Of a stretch of DNA of 64,000 nt, positions 17,583-30,599 are shown piece after piece. The notes under the pieces were generated by a model. That model saw only the letters and a program-made list of their open reading frames with translations. It had not been told where the DNA came from and did not search any database. A program made the position numbers and the translations under genes. The stretch's first letter is position 1. Every line of letters starts with the position of its first letter. The stretch spans positions 1 through 64,000 of the forward strand of contig NZ_PSSX01000012.1 in assembly GCF_002933275.1 (NCBI RefSeq), in the 5' to 3' direction. The stretch comes from Marinobacter maroccanus (GTDB taxonomy: Bacteria; Pseudomonadota; Gammaproteobacteria; Pseudomonadales; Oleiphilaceae).

Positions 17583-20500
17583 ATGAAAGATTTGCTGAAT
17601 CTTCTCAAGAGCCAGAACCAAAGCAAGGAATTCGACGCCATCCGCATTGGCCTGGCGTCGCCTGACATGATCCGTTCCTGGTCCTTTGGCGAAGTGAAGA
17701 AGCCTGAGACCATTAACTACCGTACCTTCAAGCCGGAGCGCGATGGTCTTTTCTGTGCCAAGATCTTCGGCCCGATCAAGGACTACGAGTGTCTGTGCGG
17801 TAAATACAAGCGCCTCAAGCACCGCGGTGTCATCTGCGAGAAGTGTGGCGTTGAGGTTGCACTGGCCAGCGTGCGTCGTGAGCGCATGGGTCACATCGAG
17901 CTGGCCAGCCCGGTCGCGCACATCTGGTTCCTGAAGTCACTGCCGTCCCGTATCGGCCTGATGCTGGACATGACCCTGCGTGATATCGAGCGGGTCCTGT
18001 ACTTCGAATCCTTTATCGTGATCGATCCAGGGATGACTACCCTGGAGAAGGGCCAGCTGCTGAATGACGAGCAGTATTACGAAGCCCTGGAAGAATTCGG
18101 TGACGAGTTTGACGCCCGTATGGGTGCTGAAGCGGTCAAGGAACTTCTTGAAGCTATCGACCTGCAGGAAGAGGTTGATGCCCTTCGCGAAGAGATCCCG
18201 CAGACCAACTCCGAAACCAAGATCAAGAAGTTCAGCAAGCGCCTGAAGATTCTTGAGGCATTCCTGTATTCCGGCAACAAGCCTGGTGACATGGTTATGA
18301 CCGTGCTGCCGGTTCTGCCGCCGGATCTGCGCCCGCTGGTGCCGCTGGACGGTGGTCGGTTTGCCACCTCCGACCTGAACGACCTGTACCGCCGGGTAAT
18401 CAACCGGAACAACCGCCTCAAGCGCCTGCTCGAGCTCAACGCGCCGGACATCATCGTGCGCAACGAGAAACGGATGCTGCAGGAAGCGGTTGATGCGCTG
18501 CTGGACAACGGCCGTCGTGGCCGTGCCATCACCGGCACCAACAAGCGCCCGCTGAAGTCTCTGGCAGACATGATCAAGGGTAAGCAGGGTCGCTTCCGTC
18601 AGAACCTGCTGGGTAAGCGGGTGGACTACTCAGGTCGTTCGGTGATCGTGGTTGGTCCGTACCTGCGCCTGCACCAGTGTGGTCTGCCCAAGAAGATGGC
18701 ACTGGAGCTGTTCAAGCCGTTTATTTTCTCCAAGCTGGAGCACCGCGGCCTGGCGACCACCATCAAGGCCGCCAAGAAGATGGTCGAGCGCGAGGAAGGC
18801 GTGGTCTGGGATATCCTGGACGAAGTCATCCGTGAGCATCCAATCATGCTGAACCGTGCGCCGACTCTGCACCGTCTGGGTATCCAGGCGTTTGAGCCGG
18901 TCCTGATCGAAGGCAAGGCGATCCAGCTGCACCCGCTGGTGTGTGCGGCCTACAACGCCGACTTTGACGGTGACCAGATGGCGGTACACGTACCGCTGAC
19001 CCTGGAAGCCCAGCTTGAAGCCCGTGCGTTGATGATGTCCACTAACAACGTACTGTCGCCGGCCAACGGCGAGCCGATTATCGTACCGTCCCAGGACGTG
19101 GTACTCGGTCTGTACTACATGACCCGTGAGCGCAAGAGCGCCCTTGGTGAAGGTATGGTGTTTGCCGACGTTAAAGAGGCACACCGTGCCTACGGCGCAG
19201 GCAAGGTTGATCTCCAGGCCATCGTCAAGGTTCGCGTCAAGGAAGTTGCGATTGCCGAAGACGGGTCGCGCACCGAAGAATACAAGATTGTTGATACCAC
19301 GGTTGGTCGGGCGCTGTTGTTCGACATCGTGCCGGATGGCCTGTCCTACGAGCTGGTCAACAAGCCGATGGTCAAGAAGGCGATCTCCAACCTGATCAAC
19401 ACCTGCTACCGTGATGCCGGTCTGAAAGACACCGTTATCTTTGCGGACCAGCTGATGTACATGGGCTATCACTATGCGACCGTGTCCGGCATCTCGATCG
19501 GTTTCAACGATTTCGAGATTCCGCCGGAGAAGTACGAGCTGGTTGATGCCGCCTCTGCTGAGGTGAAGGATATCGAGACCCAGTACGCGTCCGGTCTGCT
19601 GACCCAGGGCGAGAAGTACAACAAGGTTATCGATATCTGGTCCCGTGCCAACGACAAGGTTTCCAAAGCCATGATGGAGCGTCTGGCCAAGGAGCAGGTT
19701 ATCGGGCCGGACGGACAGCCGGTGAAGGGTGAGGACGGCGAATATCTGATGCAGGAGTCGTTCAACTCGGTTTACATGATGGCCGATTCCGGCGCCCGGG
19801 GTTCCGCGGCCCAGATCCGTCAGCTTGCCGGTATGCGTGGCCTGATGGCCAAGCCGGATGGCTCTATCATCGAAACGCCGATCACCGCGAACTTCCGTGA
19901 AGGTCTGAACGTACTCCAGTACTTCATCTCGACCCACGGAGCCCGTAAGGGTCTGGCGGATACCGCGCTGAAGACCGCGAACTCCGGTTATCTGACCCGT
20001 CGTCTGGTGGACGTGTCCCAGGATCTGGTCGTTACCGAGCCTGACTGTGGTACCGATGAAGGTCTGCTGATGACGCCGCACATTGAAGGTGGCGACGTTG
20101 TGGTACCGCTGGGTGATCGGGTTCTGGGTCGTGTGACCGCCCGTGATGCGTTTACTCCGACCGACAAGGACAACGCCGTTATCGAAGCCGGCACGCTGCT
20201 GGACGAGAAGGCCGTTGAGACCCTCGAGCGGGCCGGCGTGGATGAAGTCTGGGTTCGCTCTGCGATCACCTGTGAAACTCGCCACGGTATCTGTTCCAAG
20301 TGCTACGGCCGTGATCTGGCCCGTGGCCATCAGGTCAACGTGGGTGAGGCTGTGGGCGTTATCGCTGCCCAGTCCATCGGTGAGCCGGGTACCCAGCTGA
20401 CCATGCGTACCTTCCACATTGGTGGTGCGGCCAGCCGGGCGTCCGCGGTCGACAATATCCAGGTCAAGCATGGCGGGACCGTCCGTCTGCACAACATGAA

Positions 20501-21797
20501 GTCGATCGAGAAGGCCGACGGTACTCTGGTAGTGATCTCCCGTTCCTCCGCGCTGGCCATCGCCGATGATCAAGGTCGTGAGCGTGAGTGGTACAAGTTG
20601 CCGTACGGCGCCGTTCTCTCCGTCAAACACGGTGATGCGGTTGAAGCGGGCGTTGTGGTCGCCAAGTGGGATCCGCACACCCACCCGATCATCGCCGAAG
20701 CCGGTGGTACCGCGAAATTTGTCAACATGGACCAGGGCATCACGGTCCGCACCCAGACCGACGAACTGACCGGCCTGTCCACCATGGAGGTCATCGATTC
20801 CAAGGAGCGGCCTGCTGCAGGCAAGGATATTCGTCCGGCCATTCAGCTGATTGACGAAAAGGGTGAAGAAGTGGAGCTGCCAGGTGGCGGTACCGCTATC
20901 TTCTTCCTGCCGGCGAACGCGCTGGTGACCATGGCCAACGGTGCGCGGATCGAGCTGGGTGACGTGGTAGCACGTATCCCGCAGGAAAGCTCCAAGACCC
21001 GGGATATCACAGGTGGTCTGCCGCGGGTTGCCGACCTGTTCGAAGCCCGTCGTCCGAAGGAATCTTCCATCCTGGCTGAAATCAGCGGTATGGTTTCGTT
21101 CGGCAAGGAAACCAAGGGCAAGAAGCGCCTCGTGATCACGCCGAAAGATGGCGATGCTTACGAAGTGCTGATTCCGAAGCACCGTCAGCTGAACGTCTTC
21201 GAAGGCGAGACGGTTGAGAAGGGTGAGGTGATTTCTGACGGTCCGTCCAACCCGCACGACATTCTGCGTCTGCTGGGTGTGGTCGAGCTGGCCAAGTACA
21301 TCACCAACGAAATCCAGGATGTTTACCGTCTGCAGGGCGTTGTCATCAACGATAAACACATCGAGGTTATCGTTCGTCAGATGCTGCGCAAAGTTGAAAT
21401 CACCGATCCGGGTGATACGACTCTGCTGTCCGGTGACCAGGTGGAAATCACCCAGGTGCTGGAAGAGAACGAGAAGGCCGACGCCGCCGACAAAGAGCCT
21501 GCACGGTTCGAACGTCTGCTGCTGGGTATCACCAAGGCTTCCCTGGCCACCGAGTCGTTCATTTCTGCGGCTTCGTTCCAGGAAACCACCCGGGTACTCA
21601 CCGAAGGTGCGGTTACCGGTAAGCGTGATTACCTGCGCGGTCTGAAAGAAAACGTTGTGGTTGGTCGACTGATTCCGGCTGGTACCGGTCTGGCGTATCA
21701 CAATGAGCGTCGTCGCAAGCGCGATCTGGAAGAGCAGGGCGTAACAGCAGCCGACGTGGAAGAAGCTCTGAGTGCTGAGCTTAACCGCGAAAGCTGA
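17583..21797 (+). CDS. rpoC: DNA-directed RNA polymerase subunit beta'
   Basis: Beta' carries the catalytic magnesium of RNA polymerase. The product is 1404 aa (E. coli 1407). The N-terminal zinc site reads [19 protein letters not shown]. The active-site loop NADFDGD has Asp460, Asp462 and Asp464, the same numbers as in E. coli. The second zinc site includes [11 protein letters not shown], and the trigger-loop region ([18 protein letters not shown]) is complete. A weak ribosome site (GGAG) precedes ATG 17583. No truncation or frameshift. It is the last gene of the beta operon. Confidence 0.98.
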   Translation: MKDLLNLLKSQNQSKEFDAIRIGLASPDMIRSWSFGEVKKPETINYRTFKPERDGLFCAKIFGPIKDYECLCGKYKRLKHRGVICEKCGVEVALASVRRERMGHIELASPVAHIWFLKSLPSRIGLMLDMTLRDIERVLYFESFIVIDPGMTTLEKGQLLNDEQYYEALEEFGDEFDARMGAEAVKELLEAIDLQEEVDALREEIPQTNSETKIKKFSKRLKILEAFLYSGNKPGDMVMTVLPVLPPDLRPLVPLDGGRFATSDLNDLYRRVINRNNRLKRLLELNAPDIIVRNEKRMLQEAVDALLDNGRRGRAITGTNKRPLKSLADMIKGKQGRFRQNLLGKRVDYSGRSVIVVGPYLRLHQCGLPKKMALELFKPFIFSKLEHRGLATTIKAAKKMVEREEGVVWDILDEVIREHPIMLNRAPTLHRLGIQAFEPVLIEGKAIQLHPLVCAAYNADFDGDQMAVHVPLTLEAQLEARALMMSTNNVLSPANGEPIIVPSQDVVLGLYYMTRERKSALGEGMVFADVKEAHRAYGAGKVDLQAIVKVRVKEVAIAEDGSRTEEYKIVDTTVGRALLFDIVPDGLSYELVNKPMVKKAISNLINTCYRDAGLKDTVIFADQLMYMGYHYATVSGISIGFNDFEIPPEKYELVDAASAEVKDIETQYASGLLTQGEKYNKVIDIWSRANDKVSKAMMERLAKEQVIGPDGQPVKGEDGEYLMQESFNSVYMMADSGARGSAAQIRQLAGMRGLMAKPDGSIIETPITANFREGLNVLQYFISTHGARKGLADTALKTANSGYLTRRLVDVSQDLVVTEPDCGTDEGLLMTPHIEGGDVVVPLGDRVLGRVTARDAFTPTDKDNAVIEAGTLLDEKAVETLERAGVDEVWVRSAITCETRHGICSKCYGRDLARGHQVNVGEAVGVIAAQSIGEPGTQLTMRTFHIGGAASRASAVDNIQVKHGGTVRLHNMKSIEKADGTLVVISRSSALAIADDQGREREWYKLPYGAVLSVKHGDAVEAGVVVAKWDPHTHPIIAEAGGTAKFVNMDQGITVRTQTDELTGLSTMEVIDSKERPAAGKDIRPAIQLIDEKGEEVELPGGGTAIFFLPANALVTMANGARIELGDVVARIPQESSKTRDITGGLPRVADLFEARRPKESSILAEISGMVSFGKETKGKKRLVITPKDGDAYEVLIPKHRQLNVFEGETVEKGEVISDGPSNPHDILRLLGVVELAKYITNEIQDVYRLQGVVINDKHIEVIVRQMLRKVEITDPGDTTLLSGDQVEITQVLEENEKADAADKEPARFERLLLGITKASLATESFISAASFQETTRVLTEGAVTGKRDYLRGLKENVVVGRLIPAGTGLAYHNERRRKRDLEEQGVTAADVEEALSAELNRES

Positions 21798-21814
21798 GTT
21801 GCATCGGCGCGCTG

Positions 21815-21841
21815 CCTCCGGGTAGTTACCTACCCGCGAGG
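21815..21841 (+). other. Hairpin after rpoC
   Basis: CGGGTAG-TTAC-CTACCCG forms a 7-bp stem, extended by CCTC/GAGG across one bulged base, starting 17 nt after the rpoC stop. No T tract follows. It may be a Rho-related or mRNA-stabilising 3' end, since I find no intrinsic terminator for the rpoBC operon. Confidence 0.45.
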
Positions 21842-21864
21842 TGGTCAAAAAGAGACCAGTCATC

Positions 21865-21893
21865 TTGACTGTCCGGGGGCGCAGGCTTACACT
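21865..21893 (+). promoter_or_regulatory. Sigma70-type promoter of the str operon
   Basis: TTGACT (21865-21870), a 17-nt spacer, then TACACT (21888-21893), about 70 nt before rpsL. The leader that follows contains the stem TACCCCCT-GCAC-AGGGGGTA (21910-21929), which could serve in feedback control. Confidence 0.75.
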
Positions 21894-21909
21894 TGCGTCC
21901 CTTAAATTT

Positions 21910-21929
21910 TACCCCCTGCACAGGGGGTA
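21910..21929 (+). promoter_or_regulatory. Leader hairpin before rpsL
   Basis: An 8-bp perfect stem with a GCAC loop, 35 nt before the rpsL start and just after the predicted promoter. The following AGTTTCATTG is not a clear T tract, so a terminator is unlikely. Confidence 0.5.
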
Positions 21930-21964
21930 AGTTTCATTGATATGGTTTTTTGGAGTTTGCTTAC

Positions 21965-22339
21965 ATGGCAACGATTAATCAGTTGGTGCGTAAGCCTCGT
22001 AAGCGCAAGGTAGCCAAGAGCGATGTTCCTGCTCTCCAGGCCTGCCCTCAGCGCCGTGGTGTGTGCACTCGTGTATACACTACAACGCCGAAGAAGCCGA
22101 ACTCAGCACTGCGTAAAGTGTGCCGTGTTCGTCTGACCAACGGCTACGAGGTTTCCTCATACATTGGTGGTGAAGGTCACAACCTTCAGGAGCACAGTGT
22201 TGTGCTGATCCGTGGCGGTCGAGTAAAAGACCTTCCGGGTGTGCGCTATCACACTGTTCGCGGAACGCTGGACACCCAGGGTGTACAGAACCGTAAGCAG
22301 GGTCGCTCCAAGTACGGTACAAAACGACCCAAGTCCTGA
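21965..22339 (+). CDS. rpsL: 30S ribosomal protein S12
   Basis: S12 (uS12) monitors codon-anticodon pairing in the decoding centre. The product is 124 aa, the same as E. coli. ATG 21965 gives [16 protein letters not shown]; an upstream in-frame start (21950) is rejected because GGAG at 21952-21955 fits 21965. The streptomycin-relevant segments [13 protein letters not shown] and [12 protein letters not shown] are wild type. It is the first gene of the str operon. Confidence 0.97.
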   Translation: MATINQLVRKPRKRKVAKSDVPALQACPQRRGVCTRVYTTTPKKPNSALRKVCRVRLTNGYEVSSYIGGEGHNLQEHSVVLIRGGRVKDLPGVRYHTVRGTLDTQGVQNRKQGRSKYGTKRPKS

Positions 22340-22391
22340 TGTCCCGAGCGGGTGTCTTTTATCGTTGCTTGTCAGAACGGTAAGAGTAAGG

Positions 22392-22414
22392 CTGAGTAGC
22401 ATATGCTATCTCAG
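22392..22414 (+). promoter_or_regulatory. Intercistronic hairpin between rpsL and rpsG (candidate S7 site)
   Basis: CTGAG-TAGCATATGCTA-TCTCAG folds into a long stem with one bulge, about 40 nt before rpsG. In E. coli S7 represses the str operon by binding the rpsL-rpsG intercistronic region. The position fits, but the similarity is structural only. Confidence 0.4.
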
Positions 22415-22453
22415 GGGTTCCTGAAGACCTTTTAGATATATAAGGGCTTATCG

Positions 22454-22924
22454 ATGCCTAGAAGAAGAGTTGCAGCTAAACGGGAAATTATCCCGGATCC
22501 GAAATTCGGCAGTGCACGTCTTGCCAAGTTCATCAACCACGTGATGGAAAGTGGCAAGAAGTCTACCGCAGAGCGCATTGTTTACGGCGCTCTGGACATT
22601 GTTGCCGAGAAATCCAAGGAAGAGCCGATCGACATGTTCGAGAAGGCCCTGGAGAACATCCAGCCGATGGTTGAGGTCAAGTCCCGTCGTGTGGGTGGCG
22701 CTACGTACCAGGTGCCTGTCGAAGTACGGCCTTCCCGTCAGAACGCGCTGGCTATGCGCTGGCTCGTTGAATATTCACGGAAGCGCGGTGAGAAGTCCAT
22801 GGCTCAGCGTCTGGCTGGTGAAATCCTGGACGCCGCTGACAGCAAAGGCTCCGCTGTTAAGAAGCGTGAAGACGTTCACCGCATGGCAGAAGCCAACAAG
22901 GCGTTCTCTCACTTCCGTTTCTAA
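22454..22924 (+). CDS. rpsG: 30S ribosomal protein S7
   Basis: S7 (uS7) nucleates assembly of the 30S head and contacts the E-site tRNA. The 156-aa product starts [16 protein letters not shown] and contains the conserved [17 protein letters not shown] hairpin and the [13 protein letters not shown] helix. In E. coli it is the translational repressor of its operon. The 114-nt gap before it has a hairpin that could serve this role. fusA follows after 18 nt. Confidence 0.97.
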   Translation: MPRRRVAAKREIIPDPKFGSARLAKFINHVMESGKKSTAERIVYGALDIVAEKSKEEPIDMFEKALENIQPMVEVKSRRVGGATYQVPVEVRPSRQNALAMRWLVEYSRKRGEKSMAQRLAGEILDAADSKGSAVKKREDVHRMAEANKAFSHFRF

Positions 22925-22942
22925 TCAGCCGAGGTTTATACA

Positions 22943-25048
<2,106 letters not shown>

Positions 25049-25083
25049 TCCCCAGGACTTAAGAAACAGGAAGAGGTGTAACC

Positions 25084-26280
25084 GTGTCTAAAGAAAAATT
25101 TGAGCGTAGTAAGCCGCACTTGAACGTAGGCACCATTGGTCACGTAGACCATGGTAAAACCACTTTGACTGCCGCCCTGACCCGTGTATGTCACGAAGTC
25201 TGGGGTACAGGAACTGCAAGCGCATTCGATCAGATCGATAACGCGCCGGAAGAGCGTGCGCGTGGTATCACCATCGCCACCTCCCACGTTGAGTACGATT
25301 CTCCGACCCGTCACTACGCTCACGTAGACTGCCCGGGCCACGCTGACTATGTGAAGAACATGATCACTGGTGCGGCACAGATGGACGGCGCGATCCTGGT
25401 TTGCTCCGCAGCTGACGGCCTCATGCCGCAGACTCGTGAGCACATTCTGCTGTCCCGTCAGGTTGGCGTACCTTACATCGTTGTGTTCCTGAACAAGGCG
25501 GACATGGTAGACGATGAAGAGCTGCTCGAGCTGGTCGAGATGGAAGTTCGTGATCTGCTGAGCCAGTACGACTTCCCGGGTGACGACACTCCGATCATCA
25601 CCGGTTCCGCGCTGATGGCGCTGGAAGGCAAAGACGACAACGAGATGGGCACTACCGCTGTCAAGAAGCTGGTAGAAGCTCTGGATGACTACATCCCCGA
25701 GCCGGAGCGTGCGATCGATCAGCCGTTCCTGATGCCGATCGAAGACGTCTTCTCTATCTCTGGCCGTGGTACCGTAGTAACCGGTCGTGTTGAGCGTGGC
25801 GTTATCAAGACTGGTGACGAAGTTGAGATCGTTGGTCTGAAAGACACCGTCAAGACTACCTGTACTGGTGTTGAGATGTTCCGCAAGCTGCTCGACGAAG
25901 GTCGTGCGGGTGAGAACATTGGTGCACTGCTGCGTGGTACCAAGCGTGACGACGTTGAGCGTGGTCAGGTTCTGGCGGTTCCGGGCTCCATCACTCCGCA
26001 CACCAAGTTCGAGTGCGAAGTGTACGTACTGTCCAAAGAAGAAGGTGGTCGTCATACTCCGTTCTTCAAGGGCTACCGTCCGCAGTTCTACTTCCGTACC
26101 ACCGACGTAACCGGTTCTTGCGAACTGCCGGAAGGTGTGGAAATGGTTATGCCGGGTGATAACGTCAAGATGAGTGTTACCCTGATTGCTCCGATCGCCA
26201 TGGAAGATGGCCTGCGCTTCGCGATTCGTGAAGGCGGCCGTACCGTTGGTGCCGGCGTAGTCTCCAAGATCATCGAGTAA
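25084..26280 (+). CDS. tuf: Elongation factor Tu, copy 2 (str operon), with Pro113Leu
   Basis: The second EF-Tu is 398 aa from a GTG start (25084) with AGGAGG 5-10 nt upstream. It has all GTPase motifs ([17 protein letters not shown]). It reads GLMPQ where EF-Tu proteins normally have GPMPQ: codon 113 is CTC (25420-25422) against CCC in copy 1. It is nearly identical to copy 1 in its first third and in the last 160 bases, which differ by one base, but it diverges in the middle. This is the mosaic pattern expected from gene conversion. The strong terminator at 26301-26331 closes the operon. Confidence 0.97.
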   Translation: MSKEKFERSKPHLNVGTIGHVDHGKTTLTAALTRVCHEVWGTGTASAFDQIDNAPEERARGITIATSHVEYDSPTRHYAHVDCPGHADYVKNMITGAAQMDGAILVCSAADGLMPQTREHILLSRQVGVPYIVVFLNKADMVDDEELLELVEMEVRDLLSQYDFPGDDTPIITGSALMALEGKDDNEMGTTAVKKLVEALDDYIPEPERAIDQPFLMPIEDVFSISGRGTVVTGRVERGVIKTGDEVEIVGLKDTVKTTCTGVEMFRKLLDEGRAGENIGALLRGTKRDDVERGQVLAVPGSITPHTKFECEVYVLSKEEGGRHTPFFKGYRPQFYFRTTDVTGSCELPEGVEMVMPGDNVKMSVTLIAPIAMEDGLRFAIREGGRTVGAGVVSKIIE

Positions 26281-26300
26281 TCTGCTCGTTTGATCAGGAA

Positions 26301-26331
26301 AAAGGGGCTGATTCTTCAGCCCCTTTTTCTG
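26301..26331 (+). terminator. Terminator of the str operon
   Basis: An 11-bp perfect stem (26301-26311 with 26316-26326) with loop TTCT. It has A's on its 5' flank and a T tract on its 3' flank, 20 nt after the tuf stop. Confidence 0.93.
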
Positions 26332-26375
26332 TTTCAGCCGCAAAGCCTGCCTGGCCCGGTCAATCAGCATTGCTG

Positions 26376-26404
26376 TTGACAGGGTTGGGTATTATGCATA
26401 CAAT
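26376..26404 (+). promoter_or_regulatory. Sigma70-type promoter of the S10 operon
   Basis: TTGACA (26376-26381), a spacer of exactly 17 nt, then TACAAT (26399-26404): a full -35 consensus and a one-mismatch -10. It is the best-looking promoter in the window and starts the run of ribosomal genes to rplQ. The leader to rpsJ is only about 55 nt. Confidence 0.88.
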
Positions 26405-26465
26405 GCGGCTCCTTTTTTTGAAGGTCGGCTAACTAGTAGCTGCTACGAGTGGAGTTTGGTGCAAC

Positions 26466-26777
26466 ATGCAAAGCCAAAAAATTCGAATCCGGTTGAAGGC
26501 GTTTGATTATCGCCTGATCGACCAGTCCACGCAGGAGATCGTCGATACCGCCAAGCGGACCGGCGCTCAGGTGCGTGGCCCTATCCCTCTGCCGACGCGG
26601 AAGGAAAAGTACACGGTATTGATCTCTCCGCACGTCAACAAAGACGCGCGCGATCAATACGAAATTCGTACGCATAAGCGTTTGCTCGACATCGTTGAGC
26701 CGACGGAAAAGACAGTAGATGCTCTGATGAAACTGGACCTGGCAGCAGGTGTGGACGTTCAGATCAGCCTCGGCTAA
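26466..26777 (+). CDS. rpsJ: 30S ribosomal protein S10
   Basis: S10 (uS10) sits in the 30S head and, as NusE, joins NusB and NusG in antitermination and transcription-translation coupling. The product is 103 aa, the E. coli length, starting [16 protein letters not shown] and containing RTHKRLLDI. It is the first gene of the S10 operon behind a strong promoter. The 76-nt gap to rplC shows no gene or clear terminator. Confidence 0.98.
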
Positions 26778-26853
26778 TACCGCCCGGTATCAGTCTGTGT
26801 AACTGTCATAAGGCCATAGAGGGTGAGAGCCCCGTACACTTAAGAGGTGAAAC

Positions 26854-27492
26854 ATGGCAATTGGTATTGTCGGTCGCAAGGCCGGTATGACCCGTATTTT
26901 TACGGAAGATGGGCAGGCGCTGCCCGTAACGGTAATCGAGGTTGAGCCCAACCGCATTACCCAACTGAAAACTCTTGAAAGCGATGGCTACCGCGCCGTA
27001 CAGGTGACTGTCGGTACTCGTCGTTCCTCTCGTGTTACCAAGAGCGAAGCGGGCCACTATGCCAAGGCGGGCGTTGAAGCCGGTCGTGGTATGTGGGAAT
27101 TCCGTCTTGCTGATGGCGAAGGTGAAGACCTGGCCGCCGGTGGCGAGATCACGGCTTCTGTATTCGAAGACGGTCAGGTGGTTGATGCCATCGGTCAGTC
27201 CAAGGGTAAGGGCTTCCAGGGCGGTGTAAAGCGCTGGAACTTCTCCATGCAGGATGCCACCCACGGTAACTCTCTGTCTCACCGTGCTCCGGGTTCCATT
27301 GGTCAGAACCAGACTCCGGGCAAGGTATTCAAGGGCAAAAAGATGGCGGGCCAGATGGGTAATGCTCAGGTAACTGTGCAGAACCTGAAAATTGTCCGTG
27401 TCGACGCCGAGCGCAACCTGCTGCTGGTAAGTGGTGCCGTTCCCGGCGCAACTGGCGGCGATGTTGTCATCAAGCCTGCAGTTAAAGCCTGA
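26854..27492 (+). CDS. rplC: 50S ribosomal protein L3
   Basis: L3 (uL3) is an early 50S assembly protein reaching towards the peptidyl transferase centre. The 212-aa product (E. coli 209) contains [13 protein letters not shown] and [21 protein letters not shown]. The Gln residue in the latter loop is methylated in E. coli by PrmB. AGAGGTG precedes ATG 26854. The stop is 11 nt before rplD. Confidence 0.98.
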   Translation: MAIGIVGRKAGMTRIFTEDGQALPVTVIEVEPNRITQLKTLESDGYRAVQVTVGTRRSSRVTKSEAGHYAKAGVEAGRGMWEFRLADGEGEDLAAGGEITASVFEDGQVVDAIGQSKGKGFQGGVKRWNFSMQDATHGNSLSHRAPGSIGQNQTPGKVFKGKKMAGQMGNAQVTVQNLKIVRVDAERNLLLVSGAVPGATGGDVVIKPAVKA

Positions 27493-27503
27493 GGAGCGGT
27501 GCG

Positions 27504-28109
27504 ATGGAATTGACTATTACAGGTAGCGGCAAGGGAATTTCTGTTTCCGACGCTGCATTCGCCAAAGATTTTAACGAGTCGCTGGTTCACCAGGTAGTGA
27601 CTGCCTACATGGCAGGCGCCCGCCAGGGTACCAAGGCTCAGAAGACGCGTTCCGAAGTAAGCGGTGGCGGTAAGAAGCCATGGCGCCAGAAGGGCACCGG
27701 TCGTGCCCGTGCCGGTACTATTCGTAGTCCGATCTGGCGCGCCGGTGGTGTTACCTTTGCAGCCAAGCCTCGTGGCTTCGAGCAGAAGGTTAACCGCAAG
27801 ATGTACCGCGCAGCGATGCGCTCCATTTTTTCCGAGCTGGTTCGTCAGGAGCGTCTGGTTGTTGTCGACGACATGAATGTTGACAGCCCGAAGACCAAGG
27901 CATTCAACGCCAAGCTGAAGGATATCGGTGTGACCAACGCGCTGATTCTGTCCGACAATGTCGAGCAGAACCTGCATCTGGCCTCGCGCAACATTCCGCA
28001 CGTTGACGTGCGTGATATTGCCGGTCTGGATCCGGTTAGCCTGGTTGCCTTCGAGAAGGTCGTTGTGACCGTTCCCGCTCTGAAGAAGATCGAGGAGATG
28101 CTGGGATGA
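27504..28109 (+). CDS. rplD: 50S ribosomal protein L4
   Basis: L4 (uL4) lines the peptide exit tunnel and in E. coli regulates the S10 operon by both attenuation and translational control. The product is 201 aa, the E. coli length. The tunnel loop with [19 protein letters not shown] is intact, the site where macrolide-resistance changes arise, and looks wild type. GGAG precedes the start, and the stop overlaps rplW by 4 nt. The leader before rpsJ is too short for an E. coli-like L4 attenuator. Confidence 0.98.
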   Translation: MELTITGSGKGISVSDAAFAKDFNESLVHQVVTAYMAGARQGTKAQKTRSEVSGGGKKPWRQKGTGRARAGTIRSPIWRAGGVTFAAKPRGFEQKVNRKMYRAAMRSIFSELVRQERLVVVDDMNVDSPKTKAFNAKLKDIGVTNALILSDNVEQNLHLASRNIPHVDVRDIAGLDPVSLVAFEKVVVTVPALKKIEEMLG

Positions 28110-28399
28110 ATCAGGAACGTATTTACAAGGTCCTGCTTGGGCCGCACGTATCGGAAAAAGCGTCTCTGGCAGCAGAGCGTGGCCAGGTTGTGTTTCGTGT
28201 AGCACCTGATGCCACCAAGCCCGAGATCAAGAAAGCCGTTGAGCAGCTGTTCAACGTCACCGTAGAAGGTGTTCAGGTTCTGAACCGTAAGGGTAAGCTT
28301 AAGCGTACCGTTCGCGGCTTCGGCAAGCGTAATGACATTCGTAAGGCTTATGTAAAGCTGGCAGAAGGTCAGGACATCGATTTTCTGGATGTGGAATAA
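28106..28399 (+). CDS. rplW: 50S ribosomal protein L23
   Basis: L23 (uL23) lies at the tunnel exit and docks trigger factor and SRP. The 97-aa product (E. coli 100) begins [19 protein letters not shown] and ends with a beta-strand region containing [15 protein letters not shown]. The start overlaps the rplD stop (ATGA), so translation is coupled. Nothing unusual. Confidence 0.97.
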   Translation: MNQERIYKVLLGPHVSEKASLAAERGQVVFRVAPDATKPEIKKAVEQLFNVTVEGVQVLNRKGKLKRTVRGFGKRNDIRKAYVKLAEGQDIDFLDVE

Positions 28400-28416
28400 G
28401 GTAAAGGGGTCGTAAT

Positions 28417-29244
28417 ATGCCGATCGTCAAAACCAAACCAACATCTGCCGGACGCCGTCACGTTGTAAAGCTTTACAACCCGGATCTGCACACTGGGCGC
28501 CCTTACGAGCCGTTGGTAGAAAGAAAGAACAAGACGGGTGGTCGTAACAATGTAGGCCGCATCACAACCCGTCACACGGGTGGTGGCCACAAGAAGCACT
28601 ACCGTGTCATCGATTTCAAGCGGACCAAAGATGGTATCCCGGCGACTATTGAGCGCCTGGAATACGATCCGAACCGCTCTGCGCACATTGCACTGCTGAA
28701 GTATGCCGATGGCGAGCGTCGTTACATTATCGCTCCCAAAGGTATGCAGATCGGTGATCCTGTGCGCTCCGGTATCGACGCACCGATCAAGGTGGGCAGC
28801 ACGTTGCCGCTCCGGAATATTCCGGTCGGTTCTGTGATCCACTGCGTCGAACTCAAGCCTGGCAAAGGTGCACAGCTGGCTCGCTCTGCGGGCGCATCCG
28901 TACAGCTGGTTGCCCGGGAAGGTGCTTATGCCACCATCCGCCTGCGCTCAGGTGAAATGCGAAAGGTGCTTGTAGATTGTCGTGCAACGCTGGGTGAAGT
29001 ATCCAACAGCGAACACAGTCTCAAGCAGCTTGGTAAAGCGGGTGCATCACGTTGGCGCGGTAAACGTCCAACAGTACGTGGTGTTGCTATGAACCCAGTT
29101 GACCACCCACATGGTGGTGGTGAAGGGCGTACCTCTGGCGGGCGTCACCCGGTTACTCCGTGGGGTGTTCCGACCAAAGGGCATAAGACTCGTAAGAACA
29201 AGCGTACTGACAAGATGATAGTACGTCGTCGTTCGGCCAAGTAA
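28417..29244 (+). CDS. rplB: 50S ribosomal protein L2
   Basis: L2 (uL2) is required for subunit joining and lies close to the peptidyl transferase centre. The 275-aa product (E. coli 273) starts [19 protein letters not shown]. It has the central beta-barrel region and the C-terminal [15 protein letters not shown] with the conserved histidine (HPHGGG). AAGGGG precedes the start. It is in the standard position between rplW and rpsS. Confidence 0.98.
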   Translation: MPIVKTKPTSAGRRHVVKLYNPDLHTGRPYEPLVERKNKTGGRNNVGRITTRHTGGGHKKHYRVIDFKRTKDGIPATIERLEYDPNRSAHIALLKYADGERRYIIAPKGMQIGDPVRSGIDAPIKVGSTLPLRNIPVGSVIHCVELKPGKGAQLARSAGASVQLVAREGAYATIRLRSGEMRKVLVDCRATLGEVSNSEHSLKQLGKAGASRWRGKRPTVRGVAMNPVDHPHGGGEGRTSGGRHPVTPWGVPTKGHKTRKNKRTDKMIVRRRSAK

Positions 29245-29267
29245 ACGACTACATAGAGGTAATTGCT

Positions 29268-29543
29268 GTGCCACGTTCTTTAAAGAAAGGTCCTTTTATA
29301 GACCTGCATCTGTTGAAGAAGGTCGAGGCAGCTCTGGAAGCTAACGACAAGCGGCCGATCAAAACCTGGTCGCGTCGGTCAACAGTTTTTCCGGAGATGG
29401 TAGGCCTGACCATTGCAGTCCACAACGGCAAGCAGCACGTGCCGGTTTATGTCACCGAAGATATGGTTGGACATAAGCTGGGTGAGTTCGCGGCAACGCG
29501 TACTTATCGTGGTCATGCGGCCGACAAGAAAGCTAAACGCTGA
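29268..29543 (+). CDS. rpsS: 30S ribosomal protein S19
   Basis: S19 (uS19) forms a dimer-like unit with S13 in the 30S head. From GTG 29268 it is 91 aa (E. coli 92), starting [15 protein letters not shown] and containing [19 protein letters not shown] and [16 protein letters not shown] lies 10 nt upstream of the GTG. A normal ribosomal cistron. Confidence 0.97.
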   Translation: MPRSLKKGPFIDLHLLKKVEAALEANDKRPIKTWSRRSTVFPEMVGLTIAVHNGKQHVPVYVTEDMVGHKLGEFAATRTYRGHAADKKAKR

Positions 29544-29559
29544 TTCTGAGGTAATCGAA

Positions 29560-29892
29560 ATGGAAGTAGCAGCCAAGTATAAGGGCGCTCGCCTCTCAGC
29601 TCAGAAAGCACGTCTTGTCGCTGACCAAGTACGCGGCAAGGCTGTTGAGGACGCCCTAAACATTCTGACTTTCAGCCCAAAAAAGGCGGCAACAGTCATC
29701 AAGAAAGCTCTTGAGTCTGCTATCGCCAATGCTGAGCATAACGAAGGTCTGGACGTTGACGAACTGCGGGTTTCCACCGTGATGGTGGATGAGGGTCCGA
29801 CGCTCAAGCGAATCAAAGCTCGAGCCAAGGGGCGCGCTGACCGTATTTTCAAGCGCACCTGCCATATCACCGTCAAGGTCGCCGACAAGTAG
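29560..29892 (+). CDS. rplV: 50S ribosomal protein L22
   Basis: L22 (uL22) forms part of the tunnel constriction. From ATG 29560 it is 110 aa, exactly the E. coli length ([19 protein letters not shown]). Longer in-frame readings overlap rpsS and are rejected. The hairpin loop near the C-terminus ([20 protein letters not shown]) is unaltered, so no macrolide-resistance deletion is seen. TGAGG precedes the start. Confidence 0.97.
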   Translation: MEVAAKYKGARLSAQKARLVADQVRGKAVEDALNILTFSPKKAATVIKKALESAIANAEHNEGLDVDELRVSTVMVDEGPTLKRIKARAKGRADRIFKRTCHITVKVADK

Positions 29893-29903
29893 GAGATGCT
29901 CAG

Positions 29904-30587
29904 ATGGGTCATAAAGTAAATCCAACCGGCATTCGCCTGGGTGTGATCAAAGAGCACAACTCAGTCTGGTATGCCGACAAAAAGGAATACTCCAGGAATC
30001 TGCTGAATGACATTCAGGTTCGTGAGTTCCTCGACAAGCGTCTGGTTAAGGCGTCTGTCAGCAAGATTGTGATCGAGCGCCCTGCTCAGAACGCCCGTAT
30101 CACGATCCATACTGCCCGTCCCGGTATTGTTATCGGTAAGAAGGGTGAAGATGTTGATCGTCTGCGTCGCGAAGTCAGCGACATGATGGGTGTGCCTGTG
30201 CACATCAACATCGAAGAAGTCCGCAAGCCGGACCTCGATGCCCGCCTGGTAGCGCAAAACGTTGCCGGCCAGCTGGAGCGTCGTGTGATGTTCCGTCGCG
30301 CTATGAAGCGTGCGGTTCAGAACGCCATGCGCCAGGGTGCCAAGGGTATCAAGATCCAGGTAGGCGGTCGTCTCGGGGGTGCTGAAATCGCGCGTTCCGA
30401 GTGGTATCGCGAAGGTCGTGTTCCGCTGCACACACTGCGTGCAGATATTGATTACGCAACCTACGAAGCGCATACCACTTACGGCGTAATCGGCGTCAAG
30501 GTATGGATCTTCAAAGGTGAGATTCTTGGTGGTATGGAGCAGGTCCGTGCTGACAAGAAAGCCTCTGGGAAGAAAGGTTCTAAGTAA
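29904..30587 (+). CDS. rpsC: 30S ribosomal protein S3
   Basis: S3 (uS3) is part of the mRNA entry tunnel and helicase activity of the 30S. The 227-aa product (E. coli 233) starts [16 protein letters not shown]. It has a KH domain with the motif VIGKKGED and the C-terminal [24 protein letters not shown]. It follows rplV by 11 nt and precedes rplP by 12 nt. Confidence 0.98.
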   Translation: MGHKVNPTGIRLGVIKEHNSVWYADKKEYSRNLLNDIQVREFLDKRLVKASVSKIVIERPAQNARITIHTARPGIVIGKKGEDVDRLRREVSDMMGVPVHINIEEVRKPDLDARLVAQNVAGQLERRVMFRRAMKRAVQNAMRQGAKGIKIQVGGRLGGAEIARSEWYREGRVPLHTLRADIDYATYEAHTTYGVIGVKVWIFKGEILGGMEQVRADKKASGKKGSK

Positions 30588-30599
30588 AGGGGCACTCTT

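Noticed and set aside
18630..21863. 1077-codon open frame antisense to rpoC
   Set aside because: It lies fully opposite a highly conserved gene and has no ribosome site or family motif. Long antisense frames are expected from the codon bias of rpoC.
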